The notes under the pieces are model-generated. The model was not told where the DNA came from, ran no database searches, and was given only the letters and a program-made list of their open reading frames with translations. Shown in pieces: positions 1 through 8,689 of a stretch of DNA of 41,513 bases. The position numbers were made by a program, and so were the translations under genes. The stretch lies in the NCBI GenBank assembly GCA_003614735.1, contig KZ992495.1, positions 1 to 41,513 of the forward strand. The letters are read 5' to 3'. The stretch is from Thamnocephalis sphaerospora (taxonomy: Eukaryota; Zoopagomycota; Zoopagomycetes; Zoopagales; Sigmoideomycetaceae). Each line of letters begins with the position of its first letter. The stretch's first letter is position 1.

Positions 1-730
1 AGCGCGGGTCATATTTAAGAGGTTATGTGGTTCTGTGCGTGTAGACACCACAAACGGCTCCCTCAGCCGTCTCTCGGAATTAGTGGTGTAACAGCGATAC
101 AGCCGAGGCAGAGGTTTCCTTGAATCCAAGCAGAGTAGAGTTTGAGCTGGACAGTGCGATGATGTGGGACCGCAAGGAAATCGAATATGTAGCCGGCTCC
201 AGGGTCATCGACGTCTAGTGCCTCGCAGGTGATTTGCAGCAAACATGTCGAGTGCAATCTTTTTCATCTGCCCTGTCCTGCCCATTGTACACTCTCTGTG
301 CGTTATGCACCCACGACACGTGTTTCTGGCGCCAGTGTTCTACACGGCATATTGCCAGCGTGTGCCCGACTGCAGTGTCATCCAGGCCACGTTAGCGCGC
401 ACGCCAAAGCAAAGTGGCATAAGAATAGTTGCTTGCTCAGTTTCTTTGGCTCAGTGCTGCAGCGAAAAAGTGCACCGTACGCAGCTTTGCAAAGAAATAC
501 CGTTGGCTGGCTCACGTAATTGGTCCACCTCCTCTAGGTGCTAGCAGCAACGCGTATAGCTTATGCATTACGCCGTTGTTCAATCTCAAAGTACGACGCA
601 GTCATTGAAATGGGCAATGCACAGGCGCTTCTATTAATGGTGCGCAGACGATAGGTGCATACGACAGCTTTACGGGCGACCACGGTTGTGCTACATATCA
701 ACAGCGGACATCGATATCACGCGCCACATA
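1..730. other. window-start region, no supported gene
   Basis: This stretch lies downstream of the first protease gene, which reads leftwards. I see no complete gene. One minus-strand frame (257 down to 63) is open for 64 codons and ends in TGA, with codon use not unlike real exons, so it could be the last exon of a gene on the minus strand. No splice acceptor or recognisable domain supports that. The rest looks like ordinary intergenic DNA. Confidence 0.4.
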
Positions 731-1852
731 CTAAGCAAAGCAGTATGCTTGGAGTAGTGCGCCGACCGTCGTCAGCGAAAGCGCTAATAGCGATGGTGCA
801 GCAAATGACGCAGCATCCGAGGACTGGGATGCACTAGCCGTTGCATTGCTGCCAGTTTGATTGCCGCTGCCATTGATGCTAACCACATCAGACTTGATGT
901 TGGTGAACATGGGTGGCAGCTCCGACGCAAACTGGCTTATCGACATGCCGGTCGACTGTGCTACCCAGGAGGCGAAGAAATCGGTGCGAGCATAGAAGCC
1001 GATGGCTCCAGAGGTGCCACACAGGTTTGGGTCGAGACCCATGGTGTTTGCACCAAAGCTGGTGACACCAGCCTGAACCCAAGCTTCGGCAGCCGCCTTG
1101 CCGGTGCCGCCCGAGCTCCGCACCTGGATCAGCAGCGGGCCGCCTGAATCGCCGCGACAGGTGTCCTTGCCCTGCGTGTTGCCCACGCAAAGCAGCTGGT
1201 CCCGCTGCTTTTCAAAGTCGCCCTGTGCTTGCACGCAGGCGTCTTCCTTGGCCGACGGCAGATCGACGCGCTGCAAAAATGGCGACTTTTGATTCGCCTC
1301 ATTGCGGCCCCAGCCAACCACCGTGTAGACCTGATCGCGTGGGATCTGCGCCTCTTTGAGAAGCAGCTTGATGGGCTGCACGGCATCGCTAAACGTGATC
1401 GGCTGGGTCAGTTCGATGAGGCCAGCGTCGTAGGTACTTCCAGAGTACACATAGTCTGGATGCACAATCGTCTGCTTTACGGCCAAGGGCGTGGTGGTGG
1501 CGTTTGAAAGCTTTCCAATGTTTAGCGTCAGCTGTGCCGCCTGATACTTGACGTTGGAGCCTGCGTTTGACGAAGCAGTGTAGTCGATCAAACAGTGGGC
1601 CGCGGTGTAGACCCAGCGATCGCTGATAAGCGTGGCACCGCATGCACTTATGCCGCGAACGTGGATGTTGACGGCAAAGGGAAACTCGTCGGCCTTGGCG
1701 GCACTGCCTCCGACAATCTTGAGCTGCTTGGCGCGCGGCATTGGTGTTGCCACGCCGCCGTTGCTGTCGTCGGCTGGTGCAGCAGCAGCCATCGAGGCCG
1801 TCAGCACAATGCCCAGCACAGCTGTGGCAAACAACCGCGTCGTGTGATGCAT
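731..1852 (-). CDS. secreted trypsin-like serine protease (S1 family) with C-terminal hydrophobic tail
   Basis: This 373-residue protein has no introns. A signal peptide covers about residues 1-25. A short propeptide precedes the activation site, where the mature chain begins IVGG at residue 46. The catalytic triad is visible: His86 in TAAHC, Asp142 in YDAGLIEL and Ser236 in GDSGGP. Asp230, six residues before the serine, is the S1-pocket residue that gives trypsin-type cleavage after Lys or Arg. After the protease domain there is a Ser/Asn-rich linker (about 310-350) and a hydrophobic C-terminus with no charged residue after it, which resembles a GPI-anchor signal. The enzyme is therefore secreted and may stay on the cell surface; the anchor is an inference. 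The next gene upstream (3812-4974) is a second, diverged trypsin on the same strand. Confidence 0.95.
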   Translation of the reverse strand: MHHTTRLFATAVLGIVLTASMAAAAPADDSNGGVATPMPRAKQLKIVGGSAAKADEFPFAVNIHVRGISACGATLISDRWVYTAAHCLIDYTASSNAGSNVKYQAAQLTLNIGKLSNATTTPLAVKQTIVHPDYVYSGSTYDAGLIELTQPITFSDAVQPIKLLLKEAQIPRDQVYTVVGWGRNEANQKSPFLQRVDLPSAKEDACVQAQGDFEKQRDQLLCVGNTQGKDTCRGDSGGPLLIQVRSSGGTGKAAAEAWVQAGVTSFGANTMGLDPNLCGTSGAIGFYARTDFFASWVAQSTGMSISQFASELPPMFTNIKSDVVSINGSGNQTGSNATASASQSSDAASFAAPSLLALSLTTVGALLQAYCFA

Positions 1853-3811
1853 GGTGAAGGGTGGTGATGGTAGCGTAGACGGGAAGACGCTGGTGCAAGG
1901 TCAGGGTAGGCTTGATGGATGCTAGATTAGCGGCGGAAAAGTCGAGCTATAAGAGCAGAGTAGCATCGTCGCGATGCAGCTGGTTAGCGCGCGGGTAAAT
2001 GCAGTCGGCTGCGCGGAGACGGTAAAGATGGGACATGATGTCAAAGGCAGCAGCCATAGCTGCTACGCACGGATGTGTTTGAGAGGGTGACGATGTTGCA
2101 TACACAGTAGAAGAGGATCCTGCAGGTAGTATGCACACCTCAAACATCCTCCATCCTAGGCGGTACGCTGGAGCGTTGAAACGTTCACAGCAGGTACATA
2201 CACGCTCAGCTGATGCGCAACCCATGCTGCTGGCAGCTCAGCTAAACGACGTGGCTATCGCAGCGTAACTGGCCACAGCAGCGCCGGACTTACTGAATGC
2301 AGCGGCACACAGACGAAAGCAAGAATTCACGACTTGAGAAGGGCTGAGCCGACAAATGCAAAAAGGTCAGTGGCGGAACAAAGGGCAAAAGGCAAACTGC
2401 GAGGGAGAAAGACCGGCTTTCTTCTCAAACAAACGGCAAGTGGGATGAATGGAGGTGGAATGTAGACGAAAAGAAAGGTGGCGAAGGAGCACTGGCACCT
2501 TTACATGGCCATCGACGCATCCCGGCTGAGGCACCGTTTGCGGCCAAAACAGGCGGTAGGTTTGAGAAGAGACTAGGGGTACTGCACCGCCGCATTTGGC
2601 CGATTGAGGAGTAGACGACGCAGCTCTAACGACTGTACCACACCAAGCTACATACCAGTAAAGATGCCGGCTATCTTTAACGAGGGACAACTATATGTCG
2701 CTCGGACGGCAAAAACTACCGTGGCTGTGCGGCGTTTCGTGCTGGCGGCGTTTTATGCAGTGTCGCGAAGCGAGCGTAAAAGCGCGAGCTGTCTTAGCGT
2801 GTAGCTGGGCATAGACACGCCAGCAAGCACAAAATAGACGAGTGCAGACGGGAAAAGGAAAGGCAGCGTGACGAATGTGGTGGTGGTGGTGGTGGTGGTC
2901 GTAGCAGGCGTGCAGGCGTTTGCATTGAGCGAATTCGCGCAATGACAGCCAGAAAGCACCGGTCGTGGCAGCGGCTGGGATAGTGAGTGGTAAGTGAGGC
3001 GTGCACGTAAGATTGGAAAAAGAGGCGCAACGGCAGTGTGTGGTTCTGGCGCTGCATCCAAGAGTGGAGTGGCAACGGATAATATACCAATATGGCACGG
3101 CTGCTCTGGGCAAATGGCATGGAGATGCGTCAATGTTTGAGATGAGCAGTCTGCTAATGAACGTTAATGGAGGCAATGCCATAGTGTGTGTCGCAGAGAC
3201 ACACGGGCCGGTACATGTAAGGCCTACTCCGCAAGCACTGTGCAAGTCACCGGGCAACGGTGTACACCAACCACAGCGCAGCCATCCCAGTAAAAACACG
3301 CACACGTGCGTATGCGCAGAGCAGCACATGTCAAACGTATGGGTGCGCTGGTGTTCCATCCTGTCCGCCACCACTGTCGCTGTTGCGATGGCATGGTTAA
3401 TGGGTTTACGTCTGTGGTCAAGTAAAAAGGGCTTATTACTTGAAATAATCACGCACATACGCGCAGCTTTGGGGTGCAGTAGACGCCTGCGACGGGTACC
3501 TGCGGGCATGTGTCGCCAATCACTTTCACCACGTAATACGCCGATGGTGGCACATGGCGTGCGGCGGTTGAAAGCTAAACGCGCATGCTGCTAGCAAGTG
3601 CACGGACGCTATCGAACAAGCACTGGTGCATTAACATGGTATGGCATGCTATGCCGGCAAAAAGGGCGCAAACTGCAAGACAACGCAGCGAGATGGTCGT
3701 TGTAAACTGGCTGTGCATGGTCTAGGTCGTGCCACTTGCCATAAAGCAAATAAGAGTAACAAGTACAGCCGCTCGGTCGAGCAGACACAGCACCATTAGC
3801 GCTGGCCAAGG
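1853..3811. other. 1.96-kb intergenic region between two protease genes
   Basis: Both flanking genes read leftwards, so this stretch holds the promoter of the first protease and the 3' end of the second. A weak TATA-like CTTATAG lies on the minus strand at 1953-1947, about 95 nt before the protease ATG. A GTG/CAC trinucleotide tract lies at 2877-2899. A long open minus-strand frame (3509-2691) runs through the region, but it is Cys/His-rich low-complexity sequence with no recognisable domain and I do not call it a gene. Confidence 0.5.
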
Positions 3812-4974
3812 TTAGACATACGCTGCTAGCGACACCAGTACAGCCGTCAGCGCTGGCCATGCCACGTTGTCCAGCATGACTGAGCGGTGCCAAACGGACG
3901 GCATAGCGGCCGAAACCACCAGCGAAGTGAGGTTTACGCTGGTCGTTTCCGAGATCCACTGTGCATAGCGAACCACATGGGTGTAGTAGCCGATACCGCC
4001 GGCCTGTGCACACTCGGTGGAGGCAGCGTCATTGAGATCGATGCCAAAACTGGTCACACCCAGCAGATGGTAGGTGGTGGCACCAGTGCTATCTGCGGGG
4101 CCCTGGATCAGCAGTGGACCGCCCGAGTCGCCGTAGCAGGTGTCGCGGCCAGGCGTGTTGCCCGTGCAAATCAGATCGCCGTCCTGGCCGGCCCAGCCTG
4201 GGTAGCCGGTGCTGCACTGGTCGTTCTTGGCCGTCTCTAGCTGAACCTGCTGCAACACGTTGGATACCGTGCGGTTCTCCGTATAGCCCCAGCCAAGTGC
4301 GACGCAGGATTTGCCAGCGCCGATTCGGGCCGAAGTGATGAGCGCCGGCTTGACCGAGTTGTTGAACGTGAGCGCGCTATTGAGCTCAAGCAGCGCAATG
4401 TCGTGCTATAGGCGTGCGAATGTACGATGAGCGGATCGTTTGCGTGCATGCAGCAGCAGCAGCAGCAGCCTGCCTGCTTGCCTGCCTGCTTGTCATTACC
4501 TACCGTGTTGTTTTTAGGATCGTACAGGGGCGAGATGACCACACGCTTTACGCCAATGGGAGATGCGGTGGTATTCAGAATGCTGCCTACGGCCACCTGC
4601 ACTTCCGACAGAGGCGCGCGGAAAAATCCCTTGGTCGAGCCGACCACCGCATCTGCTTCGACCATGCAGTGCGCAGCCGTAAGCACCCATTGCGGCGCAA
4701 CGATGGTGCCGCCGCACGAAATGTTGCCGCGCTCATAGATGGCTGCCATAAAGGGAAACTCATCGGTCAGAGCGCTCTTTCCGCCAAAGATGTTGGCGTG
4801 CACAGGCTTAGCATGTGTGTTGAGCAGACCGTTGAAGGAGGCGCCGGCGACCGTCGGGACAAAACAGGCGGGCAAAAGTGCTACCAGCAGCACCCAAAGA
4901 CAAAAGACAGCAGACAGAGGCGAAGAAGCGGGACGCGCCAGGCGACACCGGCGGCGTAGGCTGCTGAGGTGCAT
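3812..4974 (-). CDS. secreted trypsin-like serine protease (S1 family), two exons
   Basis: The gene has two exons, 4974-4504 and 4405-3812, and encodes 354 residues. The intron (4503-4406, 98 nt, GTAGGT...TATAG) is phase 0 and removes a CAG repeat. Splicing joins ...KNNT to HDIALLEL and so creates the usual catalytic-Asp motif. The triad is His102 (TAAHC), Asp159 and Ser251 (GDSGGP). Asp245 predicts trypsin-type specificity, and the mature chain would start at IFGG (residue 62). A basic stretch followed by a long hydrophobic core (about 21-44) is the signal sequence. The start at 4974 places this core best; an in-frame ATG at 5007 would add 11 residues. The C-terminus ends in a hydrophobic segment, as in the neighbouring protease, again suggesting membrane or GPI attachment. 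It is clearly diverged from that neighbour. Confidence 0.93.
4451..4469. repeat. (CAG)6 tract inside protease intron
   Basis: Six CAG units lie on the plus strand (CTG on the coding strand), followed by tgcc/tgcttg repeats, all within the single intron of the second protease gene. Similar CAG/CTG tracts recur near 15457, 25325 and 27821. Confidence 0.9.
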
Positions 4975-7247
4975 ACCGGGGTAAACAGAAAATGCACAGA
5001 AAGGCAAGCAAGCTGCAGCACGGCGGAACAGACGGCGGCAGAGCTACAATGCAATAATGCTGAGTTGACGCGACGAGCGCAGTAGTAGTAGGGCGGTAGC
5101 AGTAGACAGGGCGCCTGTGGCCAGCGTAAACGATCACAGTAGTCAATGTTAGTGTTGCAGGCGAAAAGGTGATGCAAAGACCGCCCGCGGCAAAGCAACC
5201 GTGCAAGCGAGCGTCAAGTGTAAATAGGGCAGATGCAGTAGGATTCGAGAAAAGAGGAAACGCAAAGGTCCAAGGTCAATCAAACATTCGCAAAAAGTAC
5301 GCCGATAAGACGAGCCAGACGGACAAAGCAGGCAAAAGAGAAGCAAAGAGGGCAGGCGAAGCGGGGGGTTTGCAACCGCCAAGCAGACCACTGTAACGAT
5401 GGCGCGGATGATACGCTTGCTCGTGAGGGGCAGCGCTTGTGACGGTGCATCGCATTACGACAGACGAGCATGCGGTCGGCCAAACTTGTCTGTTCTCATC
5501 GGTAAAGACAAAACGCAGGCGATGCATTACGACTGCTTTTACGCATGGCCGGGTTAGGCCACCGCCTCCAATTGTCCCGCGCATCCGCCCTCCTGGTGTG
5601 CACTACCGCATTGCCGCTTATGCATGGTCGAGCATGGATGCATCCGACAGTCTGCGCCGTGCGCAGCAGTAATGCAACCACCGTATGGCGTGGCCCGCTG
5701 GGCTGCTAAAGATGGACGGCGCACTTACCAGTTGCGGTCGTGGTTTGAATCTGGCGTCGCAGCAAGGGCGGCGAGCAAAGACTCGGGCGGGATATGTATA
5801 GGCGGCAATAGCGCGAATCCAGCCGTGGATAATTACGACAGACGGGCAAAAGACGGCGGCAATAACAACGAGCACCGTGATCACAACTAATACAGACGGC
5901 AGCGAATTGCTGTATCTAGTAGGAGCGCAACAGCCTATGGTGGTAAGGACGTGGTCTGGGATAAACTAGCCGATACTGCCGTCGCTGGTATTGATAGAGA
6001 AACGGCGAGCGAAGCGGCGGTAAAGGTCGGCAAACGGTATCGACGCACAAAGGATGGAACGAGTGGGGATGACGAGCATTTACCAGCGGCTGCTCAGCCT
6101 GAACAAGCGCCGCTGGTGTGCACGCGAAACACACGGCGCACCAATCGGCCACGCGCTTGAGCAGCACGCGGAGTGGTCTTGCAGCCGCGGCAGATTGGAA
6201 CAGCAAAGGGGAGGGGTGGCGTTTAGGTGAGACGTAGGAAGGAGCGAGGCAGGAGACGGAGCAGCGGAAAGAGGTGTGTCCTTCATGCCACAAGGCCACG
6301 CAACGAGCAGCCTGAGGAGAGGAGGAGGAGGAGGAGGCGAATGGGGCTCAGTAGGTGGTCCGCTACCGTGGCCGTTGTAATGGTCCAACAGTTTAGCCTA
6401 AACTGGAAATGCAAGTGATTAAACCGAAGCCAAAGGTAACCAGCATGGTGTCTGCCACACCAATGATGTAAGGCTGCTCCTAACATCTGTGCTGAAAAGT
6501 GCCTATACAGCGTCTTACCTGGACCGGCCATCTGCTTGGCAGGACACATTGTCCGTCCACATGTTGGCACGAAAAGCAAGCGACTATGCTGACTGAACCA
6601 CAGGCTACATTGGCAGACTAGGTGGAAACACTTGGACGATCACTTTGTAGACTGAGCGCCTATTTCATGAGCCGCAAGGGTGTGTTTATCCCGACTCGGT
6701 ATCGCAGTCTCTGCCAAGTAATGTGCAGGTTGTGAAGGTAGCCGGCAGCTGGAGCAGATCATTGCCGTCGCCAGGTTAGCATGCGCCGTCTCACTACCGG
6801 CCAGCGCCGCTCGCCGTCCGTGGGCAGCACCCCTAGACCAACAGCGCTCCTGGTAACAGTGTGGGCGCACGGCTACCTTGCAGCGCCGTTACTTGCACGC
6901 CACTGCCCCTTTTGCGCAGACTCTGTTGTGCTTAAATGATCGTCTCCTTTCCGCAACGGTTCACCGCTACCGCTCAAGCGCCTGCTCGTGTTGCCCTGCT
7001 GCTCTCACGGCCCCTGCTGCCTGCCTGTCCGCTTGCTCCATCAGCCATTTATTCTCTAGTGTGGCCTGTGCGCGTGCACATGTGTTTCACTGATCGGCCA
7101 GTGTTCATCCGACTCTTCAGCACCAGAATACTGCAGCCTGCCTTTACACCTGCTCACCTTGACCGGCGCTCACCGTCAAGACTGTCGCGTCGCACGCCGC
7201 AAGGCATCGTTGGCTTTACTACCCCGCTTTGCTTCCGCCGCTGACTG
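4975..7247. other. 2.3-kb divergent intergenic region
   Basis: This region lies between the leftward protease gene and the rightward cell-wall protein gene, so it holds both promoters. I see no open frame with convincing splice sites or a protein domain. A GAG/GGA purine tract lies at 6315-6338 and pyrimidine-rich DNA precedes the start at 7248. Small unlisted exons cannot be excluded. Confidence 0.45.
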
Positions 7248-8530
7248 ATGTTTTCGCTACGTACGGTTGTTTCGGCCGTGCTGCTGATTGGCGCCACGGC
7301 CGCCACCAAGGGTACGTGTCCGCTGCACCGGGTGACCGTCGTGACCGCTGATCAATTTGCGTGGCTGCAGCCTTGGCAACATCCTGTCGCGTGGAGGATG
7401 GCAAAGTGATGCGACATCAGGGCGACCTCAACACGCTCATGAACTGTGCCACCGTTCGCGGTTCGGTGGTGATCTCGCAGTACACTGGCGATGTGGCGGC
7501 GCTGATCGGCATACGCGCCATTGACGGTAACCTGGTGGTCGAAAGCAACTTTAATATGAAGCAGCTGCTGTTGCCAGATGTGCAACAAATCACAGGCGAA
7601 TTATCGCTGCGCAACAACACGCAGATCAAGGAGGTGGACACGGGCCGACTGCGCAGTGTAAGCCGCTTCATTGCTGAGGTGAATCCGTCGCTGGTCAAGG
7701 TTGGATTTCCCTCGGGCCTACGCTATGTCGATTACTTGCGCGTGACCGACAGTATGCTCAAGGGTATCGACGGCCTCAACATGGAGCAGGCGGGTGAGAT
7801 TGAGTTTTCTGCCAATCGCTACCTGACTGCCGTCAAGCTGGATCATCTGCAGAGCATGAACGGCCGTCTGCTCATCACCGACAATGCGCCAGATTCGTCC
7901 TTTAGCGCACGCCGCCTGGGCAGCATCGCGGGCAATGTGACCATGACCCAGCTGGCTACCATCGCCCTGCCCTCGCTCACCACCCTGGGCACCGGCTTGC
8001 ATTTGCATCAGGGCAGCATGCGGGAACTGGTGATGGACAATCTAACGTCGCTAGCCGAGACGCTGTCCATCTATGCCAATCCTGAGCTCGAGTCGCTCTC
8101 GTTCCAGTCGCTTGAGACGATCGGCGGTGCGCTGCTCATCACCGACAATCCCAAACTGCAACAGGTGACAGCCTTTCCCAACCTCAAGAGCGTGTCTGGC
8201 TCGGTGGAGGTGACAGGTGGTCCGCTGCAGGAAATCCAGCTCAACAATCTGCAGGATGTGGCAGGAGCTGTCAAGATTATCACATCGAGCAAGGCCGCTT
8301 GTCGCGAAGGCGAGCTGATTGGCTTTTCGAAAAAGGTCGTCAAGGGTAAATTCGAATGCAAGGCCAATGTGAAGGCAGCCGAAGGTGGCCAAGGCGGTCG
8401 ACGCAAGAGCCGAGAGGACGCCGAGTCAAGCGCCACTGGCCTGCGCGATACAGGCGCGGTTGGTGATGCTGGCGTGCTGGCGGTGGCCGCACTGGCCGCT
8501 GCCATGTCGTACATGTTGGTGATGTATTAG
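7248..8530 (+). CDS. Ecm33/Sps2-family GPI-anchored cell-wall protein (receptor L-domain/leucine-rich)
   Basis: Two exons, 7248-7311 and 7371-8530, encode 407 residues. The intron (7312-7370, 59 nt, GTACGT...CTGCAG) is phase 1, and a CTGAT branch site lies before the acceptor. The signal peptide (residues 1-19) is carried by exon 1. The mature part contains repeated, irregular leucine-rich segments of the receptor L-domain type. Repeats have the pattern 'I.G.L.I..N..L', and LLITDN occurs twice. This is typical of fungal Ecm33, Pst1 and Sps2, which act in cell-wall integrity. The C-terminus has a hydrophilic spacer, a small-residue site and a 20-residue hydrophobic tail ending VMY, which fits a GPI-attachment signal. 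Family membership is inferred from the repeat pattern and overall layout. The gene converges with the PPPDE-thioredoxin-PUL gene 160 bp downstream. Confidence 0.88.
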
Positions 8531-8584
8531 ACGTGCGTGCATCCCAGTATCGTTGGTGATGGTGGCGCACATTCTGCGAAATAT

Positions 8585-8590
8585 AATAAA
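8585..8590 (+). terminator. AATAAA polyadenylation signal of the Ecm33-like gene
   Basis: A perfect AATAAA lies 55 nt after the TAG stop at 8530 and before the convergent neighbour's stop at 8690. Confidence 0.6.
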
Positions 8591-8689
8591 CACGGGCCAT
8601 TCGTTCTAATCAAGCGCGCATGCACTTTGGATATCATAGTAGTACGAGTTTCGTTTATGGCACATCTGTGGCAGACGTTACCGGCGGGG

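Noticed and set aside
2691-3509. Long minus-strand open frame of 272 codons
   Set aside because: The peptide is Cys/His-rich, contains a low-complexity His run from the GTG/CAC tract, has no recognisable domain and overlaps other open frames. It behaves like a chance frame in GC-rich intergenic DNA.
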